Source: Paenibacillus humicola (lineage in GTDB: Bacteria; Bacillota; Bacilli; Paenibacillales; Paenibacillaceae). From it: DNA of 64,000 nt. The position numbers and the translations under genes were made by a program. The notes beneath the pieces are model-generated. The model worked only from the letters and a program-made list of their open reading frames with translations. It had not been told where the DNA came from and searched no databases. The stretch lies in NCBI RefSeq assembly GCF_028826105.1, contig NZ_JAQGPL010000001.1, positions 2,816,501 through 2,880,500 of the forward strand, written 5' to 3'. Below are positions 8,864 to 16,947 of the stretch, in pieces. Each line of letters opens with the position of its first letter. Positions within the stretch are counted from its first letter, which is position 1.

Positions 8864-8982
8864 CCTGTTGTTCCTCCTTTATGGGATCTCTACGTATACC
8901 CTATCAAAAAAAGCCGCGGTTGTCGCGGGATTCCGCCGATTTTCGAGTGTGCGGACGGATGCCGGCACTTTCGGGCGCGTGT

Positions 8983-9300
8983 CTAGAAATCTTTTAACAG
9001 GTAGTCGATCGCGTTGCCGTTATGAACCGACCGGTCATCGCACAGCAGCTTGCATTTTTTTTCGGTCAAAAACTTTCGCGCCAGCCCTTTATCGTGAATA
9101 ATGTACTTGAGCGTATGACTGTCCGACTCCGGCAAATACGTGGACATGCTGTACGCAAGATACTCGGCGGGCGTGATAACTCTGCCGTCATCTCTGACGA
9201 CCAGCTCCGATTTTTTAAACCCGGTCATCACGAGCAGTGAGTGGTCTTCGTAATACTCCTTTTCCGGCTGATTTTTAAACAAATAATAGCATTTGACCAT
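8983..9300 (-). CDS. uncharacterised 105-residue protein
   Basis: I do not recognise this protein. It begins MVKCYYLFKNQPEKEYY, is soluble and mixed in charge, has three Cys residues (two near the C-terminus in KKCKLLCDD) and no membrane segment or signal peptide. The case for a real gene rests on an excellent ribosome site, GAGGAGG, 8 bases before the ATG, normal codon use, and the absence of any overlapping gene. It lies just downstream of the gap after its own promoter region and runs toward the aminotransferase gene with the same orientation, but 120 bases separate them. Function unknown; a small regulatory or stress protein is only a guess. Confidence 0.6.
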   Translation of the reverse strand: MVKCYYLFKNQPEKEYYEDHSLLVMTGFKKSELVVRDDGRVITPAEYLAYSMSTYLPESDSHTLKYIIHDKGLARKFLTEKKCKLLCDDRSVHNGNAIDYLLKDF

Positions 9301-9357
9301 GGGTTGTCCTCCTCGTATCGAGCATGCTTGAGTTTATTCATGTTAAGTTCAGGCAAA

Positions 9358-9383
9358 TACATGTGAGATTAACTTACATGTAA
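9358..9383. promoter_or_regulatory. dyad in the divergent promoter region
   Basis: TACATGT at 9358-9364 and ACATGTA at 9376-9382 are inverted about an 11-base centre, and TTACATGTAA at 9374-9383 is itself a perfect 10-bp palindrome. The region separates the minus-strand 105-residue gene from the plus-strand YCII gene. Operator role is possible but unproven. Confidence 0.3.
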
Positions 9384-9528
9384 TCGTACAATAAGAAATG
9401 CAATGTTGGCAATACTTTCGATCGATCCCATTCCGATAACTTAAGCATTCTTTTTTTCTTCCGGTGTCGATTTAACCGCATGTTATTCGTCGATCTTAAT
9501 AGAAACTCGTAAAAAGGAGACAGGACAA

Positions 9529-9912
9529 ATGAAATTCGTATGTTTGGGATATCTCGATCCCGCGAAAATGGATGCCCGCCCCAAGGAGGAAATCGACGCC
9601 GTCATGCAAGCTTGCCAGCCTCATCTCGAGCGGTTCTATAACAGCGGCCGCGTCGTGATCGATGCCGGTTTATCGCCGGATACCAAATGCTTGCGGCGGC
9701 AGAACGAGAAGGTGATCGTTACGGACGGACCTTTTGTCGAGAGCAAAGAGATGATCGGCAGCGTGTTCCTCATCGAAGCGCGCGACATGGAGGAAGCGGT
9801 CGAGATCGCCTCGCTGCATCCAACGACACAAATCGCTTCGGGCGAGCAATTCGGCTGGCGAGTCGAAATTCGCCCCATTCATTATTACAAGCCATTTGAA
9901 TCGAAGCTGTAA
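9529..9912 (+). CDS. YCII-related (DGPF domain) protein
   Basis: The 127-residue protein contains TDGPFVESKEMIGSVFLIEARDMEEAVEIAS, the core of the DGPF/YCII family of small alpha-beta dimers. Family members form ferredoxin-like folds and some act beside ECF sigma factors; no sigma factor gene is next to this one. A strong AAAGGAGA site precedes the ATG. The C-terminus ends WRVEIRPIHYYKPFESKL, and a terminator follows within 10 bases, so this is a single-gene transcript. No catalytic activity can be assigned. Confidence 0.85.
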   Translation: MKFVCLGYLDPAKMDARPKEEIDAVMQACQPHLERFYNSGRVVIDAGLSPDTKCLRRQNEKVIVTDGPFVESKEMIGSVFLIEARDMEEAVEIASLHPTTQIASGEQFGWRVEIRPIHYYKPFESKL

Positions 9913-9920
9913 ACTCTTTG

Positions 9921-9950
9921 CTCCTCCAGCGGCTGCTGGAGGAGTTTTTT
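9921..9950 (+). terminator. intrinsic terminator of the YCII gene
   Basis: CTCCTCCAGC at 9921-9930 and GCTGGAGGAG at 9935-9944 form a perfect 10-bp stem with a 4-base loop, followed by TTTTTT. Confidence 0.92.
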
Positions 9951-10050
9951 GTTGATGCCGGCAATCGGTTAAGGGTTCAAGCTGTCAGACGATATGGCTG
10001 TTTTTTCACGATACTGTTGACGCTTTCACTAACATAATAATTACCGCATA

Positions 10051-10100
10051 TTGACAGCTGAGCATGAAACGTGTATTTTGATTTACATCAGTGTAAATCA
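10051..10100 (+). promoter_or_regulatory. tetR promoter with overlapping operator
   Basis: TTGACA at 10051-10056 is followed after exactly 17 bases by TATTTT at 10074-10079. A perfect dyad, TGATTTACA-TCAG-TGTAAATCA, occupies 10079-10100, where transcription should begin, 13 bases before the tetR ATG. This is the classic layout for autorepression by a TetR-family dimer. Confidence 0.75.
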
Positions 10101-10113
10101 AAAGGGGGACGAC

Positions 10114-10779
10114 ATGCCGCGCACAAAAAAGCAGAACGAGGAGATTCGCCGGCTTCGCAAGGAACAGCTGCTGCGGTCGGCGCTCGAGGTTTATGTGGAA
10201 AATGGCTACGCCGCATCCGATATCGGTGAAATCGCCAAGCGGGCCGGTCTCGTCAGGGAGCTGGCCTATTATTATTTCAAGGACAAGAAGACGCTGTTTC
10301 GCGTTTTGTTTCAAGAGATGATCGGGAAAGCCGACGATTATATCCGGCAGCTTTTTAACAGGGAAGGTACCGTTCTCGAGGTGCTCGAAACCTACGTGGA
10401 AACCATGCTCGCCAACACGTTCGAGGACCGGAACAACGTCCTTTTCTTTATGCGCATGGGCTACGATATACACGCCGTCTTCGACGAGGGCGAGCTCGAA
10501 GCGCTGCGGTGGCCGCAGCTGTACATGGAGCAGATTGTCGGCTTGCTCGGCAGGGGAATGGAAACGGGCGAGATCCGGACAATGTCGCCGATGCTGCTTG
10601 CCCTGCAGATGTGGTCCGCGCTGGAGCAGGCGATCCGTTATCTGAACGAGATGAAAAGTACACTGGAAGCGGAAGGAAAATCCCGCGAAACGATCGATTC
10701 CGCCATTTCGCAGCATATGCGGGATGCCGGGTCCGTCTGTTTGGCGATTGTGCGTAACCCCCATTTTACGAGCCCTTGA
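10114..10779 (+). CDS. TetR-family transcriptional regulator
   Basis: The 221-residue protein starts MPRTKKQNEEIRRLRKEQLL and has the TetR helix-turn-helix at about residues 20-60 (ALEVYVENGYAASDIGEIAKRAGLVRELAYYYFKDKKTLF). Here the usual LYxHF is replaced by AYYYF, which is within family variation. The remainder is a helical ligand-binding domain of unknown specificity. The ATG at 10114 follows AAAGGGGG by 5 bases; a longer open frame upstream would run through the operator and is rejected. The dyad at 10079-10100 over the start of transcription points to autoregulation. The rhomboid-like gene begins 17 bases after the stop, so it is probably in the same transcript and under the same control. 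Confidence 0.9.
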   Translation: MPRTKKQNEEIRRLRKEQLLRSALEVYVENGYAASDIGEIAKRAGLVRELAYYYFKDKKTLFRVLFQEMIGKADDYIRQLFNREGTVLEVLETYVETMLANTFEDRNNVLFFMRMGYDIHAVFDEGELEALRWPQLYMEQIVGLLGRGMETGEIRTMSPMLLALQMWSALEQAIRYLNEMKSTLEAEGKSRETIDSAISQHMRDAGSVCLAIVRNPHFTSP

Positions 10780-10796
10780 CCGGGCGGAGGTAAGCG

Positions 10797-11525
10797 ATGA
10801 TGAATCAGACGAAAACGCACCGGTACCCGATTGTATTGATAACGGTTTTTCTGTTGACTACCGTATTCACGCTTCTTCAATTCGTTTACCCTGAGGTGCT
10901 GGAACAACTGCGCCGCAACCCTGCGGCGCTGGAGAGGGGGGAGTGGTGGCGGGTGGTGACGTCGCTGCTCGTTCATGCGGACGGATGGACGCAGTATGCG
11001 CTCAATATGGTGTGTCTCCTTTTGATCGGGTACGCCGCCGAACGCCTCTTCGGTCACGGACGTTTTCTTCTGCTCTATCTGGCGGGAGGATTAATCGGCC
11101 AGCTGGCCGGATACGCAGGCTGGGATCCGTTCGGAGCCGGCGCATCGGTAGGGTTCTGCGGTGTGAGCGGCGGAATTTGCGTGGCGGCGTTAAGCAGGAC
11201 GGGACGTGTAAATCCGGTACCCTGTCTCGTCTCGATATTTTTCGTCGTCGGACTTCTGATCAGCGATCTAGGAAATCTTTATATCGGCATCGTGCTGATT
11301 GTGGCTGCCGGCCTCGTCGTACCCGCCGCGAAGCGAATGAAGGACGCCAGGAGAGGACTCGAGCAAATCGCCGGAGCTGCCACGCTTGCGGGCGCCCTTA
11401 TCCTGCTCTCTCTCAGGGACATTCACGGCGCGGCTATTGTCGGCGGCGCCTGCGCGGCTTTGCTGCTGCGTTTGCTGGGAGGAAAGCGAGGGCTAATCCG
11501 GGAAAAGGGCGGTGCATTGTTATAA
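10797..11525 (+). CDS. rhomboid-family membrane protein, possibly catalytically inactive
   Basis: The 242-residue protein has six or seven membrane segments and clear rhomboid landmarks: GEWWRVVTSLLVHADG at residues 48-63, ALNM with Asn70, the glycine-rich LLLYLAGGLIGQLAGY, and GASVGFCG with Ser117 in the position of the nucleophile of GASG. Compared with the family, the glycine after Ser117 is Val118, the residue equivalent to the HxxxN histidine is Gln66, and the last-helix motif GAHIAG reads GAAIVG with Ala213 where the catalytic His belongs (His210 lies three residues earlier). This suggests a rhomboid pseudoprotease, or an unusual active site. It follows tetR by 17 bp in an apparent operon and is closed by a terminator. 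The alignment is by eye. Confidence 0.82.
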   Translation: MMNQTKTHRYPIVLITVFLLTTVFTLLQFVYPEVLEQLRRNPAALERGEWWRVVTSLLVHADGWTQYALNMVCLLLIGYAAERLFGHGRFLLLYLAGGLIGQLAGYAGWDPFGAGASVGFCGVSGGICVAALSRTGRVNPVPCLVSIFFVVGLLISDLGNLYIGIVLIVAAGLVVPAAKRMKDARRGLEQIAGAATLAGALILLSLRDIHGAAIVGGACAALLLRLLGGKRGLIREKGGALL

Positions 11526-11546
11526 GGTCGTTGTCAACGCCGCGGA

Positions 11547-11588
11547 AAAGCAGCTGCGAGAGTTTTTTTTCGCGGCTGCTTTATTTTT
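11547..11588. terminator. terminator after the rhomboid-like gene
   Basis: AAAGCAGCTGCG at 11547-11558 pairs with CGCGGCTGCTTT at 11571-11582 (one wobble pair), followed by ATTTTT. It lies 21 bases after the stop codon. Confidence 0.85.
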
Positions 11589-11793
11589 GGTATGTGTACG
11601 ATCCGATTAAAATATTTTACAATTTTGTCCGCCTGTCATTGTTCGAAGGAATATAATAAAAGGGGGCTTGTTTTACAAGGAGGTCAAATAAGGGCCACAC
11701 GTTGATATCGCTCGGAAATCCCGCAGGATTATCGGCTTGGCTAATGGGCGTAATGGATGTTGTCGGCAGATTCTATATCGGGGAGGTTGGAAA

Positions 11794-12546
11794 ATGATTA
11801 TCCGTGAAGACATGCAGCAGTTTACGATGATCGGCCAGCATGACCACGCGGTGTTGTCGGGCGAAATTGCCGATCGGCTGGTTGACGGGCTCTTCGGCGG
11901 GGATGCCGCTCAGGTGAGGTACGCCGTGCGTCAGCATGACCGGGCCTGGATCCGGCTCGACCGAACGCCGGTTTGGAACGACCGGGAACACCGCCCGTTC
12001 TCTTTTTTCGACTACCCGCTGCCGCCCAAGCTGGTTCTGTACCGGCTCGGTGTCGATGAGGTGGAAGAGGCGGACGCTTATGCTGCGCTGCTTTGCAGTC
12101 TGCATTATACATCCTTCATAGATATTCGCAGCTCGGACGATCCCGATTGCGTCGAATTTACTTCCTTGGAACGCGAACGCCAGGACCGGATCCGGTCGGC
12201 GATCGGCGATCCGGATGAGAAGAGAGTCTCCCAACATCTCAAACTGCTCCAGCTGTGCGACAACTTGTCGCTTTATGTGGGGATGAATGAGCCGGGGGCG
12301 GAAAAGCGCAGCGAGCATCCCTGGTTCAGAAACGGCGTCGGGAAGCTTGCGGATGGGAAAATGAGGGAGGCTTCTTGGATCGATAACGAGACAATCCGCA
12401 TCACTCCGTGGCTGATCGAAAGCGATTTCACGGCATCGCTGCCGCTGAAACGCGTATCCAAGGACGCCGTTCAAAGGCTTGGCATCCAGCGGGCTTACGC
12501 CGAGGCGAAGCAGGAGGTACAAACCGTAACGTTTACGTGCCGGTAG
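11794..12546 (+). CDS. DUF3891 family protein
   Basis: The 250-residue protein opens with MIIREDMQQFTMIGQHDHAVLSGEIA, the recognisable start of the DUF3891 family, and has LCDNLSLYVGMNEPG and a C-terminal region with TITPWLIESDF-like beta strands. His and Asp residues are conserved at the N-terminus (QHDHA) and centre (HLKLLQLCD), as in HD-like helical folds, but no reaction is established for the family. The ATG at 11794 follows GGGGAGG by about 7 bases; the frame is open for 19 codons upstream without a ribosome site. The gene stands alone after a 268-base gap that holds the rhomboid terminator and a probable promoter. Confidence 0.82.
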   Translation: MIIREDMQQFTMIGQHDHAVLSGEIADRLVDGLFGGDAAQVRYAVRQHDRAWIRLDRTPVWNDREHRPFSFFDYPLPPKLVLYRLGVDEVEEADAYAALLCSLHYTSFIDIRSSDDPDCVEFTSLERERQDRIRSAIGDPDEKRVSQHLKLLQLCDNLSLYVGMNEPGAEKRSEHPWFRNGVGKLADGKMREASWIDNETIRITPWLIESDFTASLPLKRVSKDAVQRLGIQRAYAEAKQEVQTVTFTCR

Positions 12547-12682
12547 GCAGCCTGACCGCACTTCAGCTCAACGCGGTACGGATGGCGGTTTATTTCCACA
12601 AAGCACCCTTAAGTTAGGGAACAACGGCGTACAATCGAAGCAATATCCGGTTCACCGAAACGGACACGATATGCAAAGCATA

Positions 12683-12717
12683 AGGCCGCCAGGAATTGAA
12701 CGCGTTCCTGACGGCCT
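12683..12717. terminator. candidate terminator hairpin
   Basis: AGGCCGCCAGGAA at 12683-12695 pairs with TTCCTGACGGCCT at 12705-12717 (13 bp, one mismatch). It lies between the convergent DUF3891 and nitroreductase genes. T-runs are weak on both sides. Confidence 0.5.
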
Positions 12718-12864
12718 GTTTGGATTGCGCTGCTTGTGTGCATCAAGCCCTGCCGCCATAATTCCTCAATCCGTTTGAAATACGGAACCGCAGCAGGAGT
12801 CGCAATAAATATGATCCGCTGAACGCCTGGTGATGATGAATTTCCAGACCACGCTTCCGATCGT

Positions 12865-13609
12865 TTACTTAAGCGCAAAGCCTTTGCGGCGGATATATTC
12901 CGTGTAAAAGCCGAGAGGCAGGTCGGCCGTCAGCATGCCGATAAACTTTTGCGACCAATTGGCTTTCTGTTTGTTGTCCGTCCGCTGCTCGTAATAGAGC
13001 TCCATATCGCGGTCATACTGCGCAATGCTTTCCTTCATATCGGGATCATAGCGGTTTTCGAAAAAGACGACGGACTGCGGCAGACGCGGCTTTTGCTCGG
13101 GCTGCTCATCGGGAACGCCGACCGCAAATCCCGCCATCGGAATGACGAACTCCGACAAATTCAGCCATTCGTCAAGCTCCGGCAAAGCGCTGTTGACGGC
13201 TCCGATGATGACGGTTCCGAGCCCCATCGACTCCGCCGCCAAATTGGCATTTTGCAAAGCGAGCGCAGCGCTGAGCACGGCGGTTTGAAAAAAGAACGAC
13301 GAGCTTAAATTGGCTCTCATCTTCGCTTTGTCTTCCGGGCTTGCCGCAGCCATGATCCGATAAAGATCGGCGCAAAAAATAAATAAATACCCGTTTCCGC
13401 CGACGGCGGCGCCGTTCGCCCGGGCTGCCAGTTTTTTTCTCAGATCGGGGTCCGTGATGCCGATCATGGCAAACGGCTGCGTATGAGCGGAGGTAGGGGC
13501 CATTTGAGCGGCGCGAACAATCGTATAATTGGTCCTGCGTAAGCGAAACCGGTTTGAACTTTCGGATCGAGCGATGATTGTAAATCGTCTTCAGTACATC
13601 ATTCATCAT
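12865..13609 (-). pseudogene. nitroreductase family gene with a frameshift
   Basis: The N-terminal part, from the ATG at 13609, reads MMNDVLKTIYNHRSIRKF and onward to QDQLY, the standard FMN-binding start of NfsA/FRP-type nitroreductases. The rest, from about 13525 to 12865, is in another frame and reads TIVRAAQMAPTSAHTQPFAMIGITD and on to the C-terminus. Joining them at about 13520-13530 gives a normal protein of some 248 residues with the RS-R flavin motif, MAPTSA-x-TQ and GLGTVIIGAV. The switch needs one extra or two missing bases. AAAGGAGT precedes the start. It may be a real mutation or a sequence error. It is divergent from a MarR gene with a shared pair of dyads, so it is the likely target of that regulator. 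Confidence 0.85.
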
Positions 13610-13632
13610 TTGAAGGACTCCTTTGCTATATA

Positions 13633-13703
13633 GTTTCCATGGAAACAATGTAACACCTTATTGTTGCGCTGTCAAATGGTTTCCGTGTAAACTATGCTAT
13701 AAT
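13633..13703. promoter_or_regulatory. paired MarR operators between nitroreductase and marR
   Basis: GTTTCCATGGAAAC at 13633-13646 is a perfect 14-bp palindrome. GTTTCCGTGTAAAC at 13679-13692 matches it at 12 of 14 positions. The first is next to the nitroreductase start and the second lies directly ahead of a TATAAT at 13698-13703 serving marR. The arrangement suggests that MarR represses both directions. Confidence 0.7.
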
Positions 13704-13728
13704 CCAGTTTATGAAGGGAGGCTGCGTC

Positions 13729-14232
13729 GTGTCCGAAACAAACGAAGATTTCCTGAAGCTTACAGACCGCATTCAAAAATCGATGCTTCTTCTCCTCGCG
13801 AGCCAAACCGACGACGATTCCGATAAAACGTGGTTAATGGAGCGCACATCCAATCCGCGCCTGAAAAAACTGATTCCCCGCCAATCCGTATTAAGCCTGC
13901 ATACTTTGGATATCATCAGCAGGCATAAGGGCATAAAAGGGGCGGACATTGCGCGCGAGCTGGAAGTGACGAAGGGCGCCATCTCCAAAATCACCCGAAG
14001 GCAGCTCGAGCAAGAGCTGATTCAAAAAAGTCAGCTTCCGTCCAACCTCAAAGAAATTTATTTCGCCGTCACGCCGCTGGGCGCAGAGCTTGCCGAGCTG
14101 CATCGGCAGTTTCATCTGGAGCACGACCAAAAAGGTCTGGAGCTGTTCAGAAGCTACGATTTGCAATCCCTTGAGACCGTCGCGGACTTTCTGGAAAAGC
14201 TCGCCAGACTACGCGACAGCGACGGTGAATGA
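13729..14232 (+). CDS. MarR-family transcriptional regulator
   Basis: The protein has a winged helix at about residues 55-115: LSLHTLDIISRHKGIKGADIARELEVTKGAISKITRRQLEQELI, followed by the wing with NLKEIYFAVTPLG. N- and C-terminal helices for dimerisation flank it. I chose the GTG at 13729 because GAAGGGAGG at 13713-13721 lies 7 bases ahead; an in-frame ATG at 13711 has no ribosome site. The gene is divergent from the nitroreductase and shares the dyad pair at 13633-13692. Redox or quinone-type sensing is common in such pairs, but this protein has no cysteine in the HTH region, so the signal is unknown. Confidence 0.88.
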   Translation: MSETNEDFLKLTDRIQKSMLLLLASQTDDDSDKTWLMERTSNPRLKKLIPRQSVLSLHTLDIISRHKGIKGADIARELEVTKGAISKITRRQLEQELIQKSQLPSNLKEIYFAVTPLGAELAELHRQFHLEHDQKGLELFRSYDLQSLETVADFLEKLARLRDSDGE

Positions 14233-14242
14233 AAGCCCCTCC

Positions 14243-14275
14243 CGAAAGCCCCGGAACTTGCATCCGGGGCTTTCG
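14243..14275 (+). terminator. terminator after marR
   Basis: CGAAAGCCCCGGA at 14243-14255 and TCCGGGGCTTTCG at 14263-14275 form a perfect 13-bp stem with a 7-base loop, 11 bases after the stop. There is no T-run after it. Confidence 0.6.
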
Positions 14276-14501
14276 CCGCGCGTTACGATTCCCGGATCGT
14301 CGATCCGAACAGACCCCATTCAAAAAACGGAACAACAGATCAATTAAATGAATGTTGCAATCAAAAACAAAGCATCTATAAGAAAAACAAGCCAAATACG
14401 AGGAAATCAGGAAGCTATCCTGATGAAAAAATGAAATAAACCATCATTATCTATATAAAAAGATCATAAAAAAGATTCAAAATGTAAGAAATATTCACAC
14501 G
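14276..14501. other. AT-rich intergenic stretch with a dyad
   Basis: No gene is seen here. The only structure I find is the dyad ATCAGGA-AGCTA-TCCTGAT at 14406-14424, about 80 bases upstream of the DeoR-type operator. It could bind a second regulator of the sugar operon. The rest is AT-rich, unlike the surrounding genes, as is usual for a control region. Confidence 0.4.
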
Positions 14502-14535
14502 AATGATTGACACAATCATTTTGACGTGATTAAAT
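14502..14535 (+). promoter_or_regulatory. promoter with embedded DeoR-type operator (site A)
   Basis: AATGATTGACACAATCATT at 14502-14520 is a perfect dyad. Its centre contains TTGACA (14507-14512), and TTAAAT follows at 14530-14535 after 17 bases. The -35 occupies positions -4 to +1 relative to the dyad centre, the same register as at three other sites in the locus. The site drives the first solute-binding protein operon, and a bound repressor would block RNA polymerase. Confidence 0.8.
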
Positions 14536-14653
14536 CTAATTAACAACACGATCAGCACTTCATAGTCTAAAAAAGAATCGGGGAGGGGGAAATTTGGCAG
14601 TAAACCGCAGTTTAAGGAAACAACCGAAAATGGGATAGGGAGGAAAAAATGCC

Positions 14654-15964
14654 ATGAAAAAAGGAATGTCTCTCCTGCTTTTGTGTCTGATTATCATCCT
14701 TACTGCATGCTCGCAATCCGGCGGCGGAAACGGAGCAACCAGCGGAACCAGCGGAAACGGCGGCAGCTCGAATGCCGGTTCCAATAAACCGGTCACGCTG
14801 CGGTACGGTATCTGGGACGAGAACCAAGCCCCGGCCATGAAGCAAATTGCAGCGAAATTTAATGAAACGCACCCCAATATTACCGTCAATGTGGAAATTA
14901 CCCCTTTCGATCAATACTTTCAAAAATTAGAAACCTCCGCGGCAGGCAACAGCATGCCCGACGTATTCTGGATGAATCCGGCGAACTTTCCGAAATTCGC
15001 TTCGAACGACCAGCTGCTTCCGTTATCGGACTACATCGCAAGCAATAACATCGATATGAACAACTACCCCAAACCGTTGGTTGACTTCTTTACATATCAA
15101 GACAAGGTCTACGGTTTCCCCAAAGATTTCGACACCATCGGTCTATGGTATAACAAACAGCTCTTCGATGAAGCGAAGGTGCCCTATCCGGACGGAACGT
15201 GGGACTGGAACAAGCTGCTCGATGCCGCCAAGAAGCTGACGGATCCCGCCAAAGGCGTGTATGGGATCGGCGCTGCGGTCGACAGCGGTCAAACGTCGTA
15301 TTATAACCTGATCCTGCAAAACGGCGGCTACGTCATCTCGGACGACAGGAAGTCGATGGGCTACGATAAGCCGGAAGCCGCCCAGGCGCTGCAGTTCTGG
15401 TACGATCTCATTCATAAATATAAAGTATCGCCGACGATCGCCCAAATGACGGATACGACTCCGGAGTCCTTATTCGAATCGGGCAAGCTGGCCATGTATA
15501 CGACAGGCTCGTGGGAGGCGGTCGCCTTTAACAACACGGATTTGATCAAAGACAAGGTGGACGTGGCTCCGCTTCCGCAAATGGTCAAAAAGGCGACGAT
15601 TATTAACGGGCTGGGCAACGTTGCCGCCAAAAACGGCAAACATACGGCCGAAGCCTGGGAGTTCCTGAAATTTCTCGGTTCCAAGGAAGCGGCGGAAATT
15701 ATGGGCTCAACCGGAACCGTTATTCCGGCCTTCAACGGCACGCAGGACCTGTGGGTGAAATCGATGCCGAATTATAAGCTGCAGGTGTTTATCGATGCGT
15801 TATCTTACGCCGTCAACTACCCGATTTCGATGGATTTTCGCTCGATCCAGCAAACGGATACCGAGCAGCTGACGAAAGCGTTCTCCGGGCAAATTCCCCT
15901 GCCGGATGCGTTAAAAGCGATGACGGAAAAGGACAACGCCATGCTTGCAGCCGAGAAAGGATAG
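14654..15964 (+). CDS. sugar ABC transporter solute-binding lipoprotein (family 1)
   Basis: The 436-residue protein has a lipoprotein signal, MKKGMSLLLLCLIIILTAC, with the acylated Cys19, then a Gly/Ser/Asn-rich linker to about residue 45 and a two-lobe binding domain. Family landmarks are FNETHPNITVNVEITPFDQYFQKLET, MPDVFWMNPANF, GFPKDFDTIGLWYNKQLFDEA and the late ESLFESGKLAMYTTGSWEA. It is the first gene after the DeoR-type operator at 14502 and lies in one run with two permeases, a deacetylase, a ROK kinase and a Gfo/Idh/MocA protein. This context makes an amino sugar or its glycoside the likely ligand, for instance N-acetylgalactosamine. It is anchored on the outer face of the membrane. 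Confidence 0.92.
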   Translation: MKKGMSLLLLCLIIILTACSQSGGGNGATSGTSGNGGSSNAGSNKPVTLRYGIWDENQAPAMKQIAAKFNETHPNITVNVEITPFDQYFQKLETSAAGNSMPDVFWMNPANFPKFASNDQLLPLSDYIASNNIDMNNYPKPLVDFFTYQDKVYGFPKDFDTIGLWYNKQLFDEAKVPYPDGTWDWNKLLDAAKKLTDPAKGVYGIGAAVDSGQTSYYNLILQNGGYVISDDRKSMGYDKPEAAQALQFWYDLIHKYKVSPTIAQMTDTTPESLFESGKLAMYTTGSWEAVAFNNTDLIKDKVDVAPLPQMVKKATIINGLGNVAAKNGKHTAEAWEFLKFLGSKEAAEIMGSTGTVIPAFNGTQDLWVKSMPNYKLQVFIDALSYAVNYPISMDFRSIQQTDTEQLTKAFSGQIPLPDALKAMTEKDNAMLAAEKG

Positions 15965-15988
15965 CAGACCATGGAAGGGGATGATGGT

Positions 15989-16936
15989 GTGAACGGATTG
16001 GAAATGGAACGACCATCCGCGTTGGACTTGTCTGCGGCAAAGCGAAGGAAGACAAGTCCGATGCGGCGAGGCGATTATACGTGGGCGTATTTGATGATCG
16101 CTCCTACGATGCTCGGGACCCTGCTGTTTCATATATGGCCGGTGCTGCAATCCGTCTACCTCAGCTTTACGACATGGAATTCGTTCGGGAATTACAAGTG
16201 GAGCGGGCTGGACAACTACCGGCGAATGGCGCATGACGCGGAAGTTTGGTCCTCATTGGGCAATACCGTCGTTTTTACGTTGATCACGGTGCCTGTCGGG
16301 CTCGCCTTGTCCACGATCGCGGCGGTGCTGCTCAACCAGAAAATCCGGGGCATTCCCGTTTACCGGACGCTGTATTTCCTGCCGGTCATCACGATGCCCG
16401 CGGCGATCGCCATGGTCTGGAAGTGGCTGTACAACGGCGATTTCGGCCTGCTCAACGAGCTGCTCGGCTTATTCTCGTCTGCCAAGGTACAATGGCTGAC
16501 GAATCCCGGCCTCGCGCTTTATTCCACCGCGGCGGTCGCCGTCTGGTCCGCGATCGGGTACAACATGATCATTATCCTGTCGGGGCTGCAGGGAATTCCG
16601 TCCCATTTGTACGAAGCGGCTTCGATGGACGGAGCCGGCGGCATGAGAAAATTTTTCAGCATCACGCTGCCTATGCTCAGCCCGACCTTTTTCTTTTTAT
16701 CGGTCATATCGATTATCTCGACCCTTCAAACCTTCGAGCTGGTGTTTATGATGATCGGGGCCAACAGCCCCGTGATCGGCAGAACGCAAACGATCGTGTA
16801 CGACTTCTTCAAATACGCTTTCCTGATGAACGATAAAGGGTATGCAACGTCGATCGCCATGCTGCTGTTCGCCATCATTTTGGTGGTGACGGTCATCCAG
16901 TTCCGGGTGCAGAAAAAATGGGTTCATTACGAATAA
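15989..16936 (+). CDS. sugar ABC permease, MalF/UgpA type
   Basis: The protein has about six membrane helices, beginning YLMIAPTMLGTLLFHIWPVLQSVYLSF, and the EAA loop ASMDGAGGMRKFFSITLPMLSP that contacts the ATPase. I prefer the GTG at 15989, with AAGGGG 8 bases ahead, over the ATG at 15971, which lacks a ribosome site. It follows the solute-binding gene after about 25 bases and is followed by its partner permease. The pair should form the membrane channel for the sugar captured by the lipoprotein. No ATPase gene follows, so a shared ATPase elsewhere is implied. Confidence 0.92.
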   Translation: MNGLEMERPSALDLSAAKRRKTSPMRRGDYTWAYLMIAPTMLGTLLFHIWPVLQSVYLSFTTWNSFGNYKWSGLDNYRRMAHDAEVWSSLGNTVVFTLITVPVGLALSTIAAVLLNQKIRGIPVYRTLYFLPVITMPAAIAMVWKWLYNGDFGLLNELLGLFSSAKVQWLTNPGLALYSTAAVAVWSAIGYNMIIILSGLQGIPSHLYEAASMDGAGGMRKFFSITLPMLSPTFFFLSVISIISTLQTFELVFMMIGANSPVIGRTQTIVYDFFKYAFLMNDKGYATSIAMLLFAIILVVTVIQFRVQKKWVHYE

Positions 16937-16947
16937 GGAGCCTGATC

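Noticed and set aside
12609..12878. Minus-strand open frame of 89 codons after the nitroreductase
   Set aside because: It spans the hairpin at 12683-12717, has no ribosome site, and shows no family pattern.
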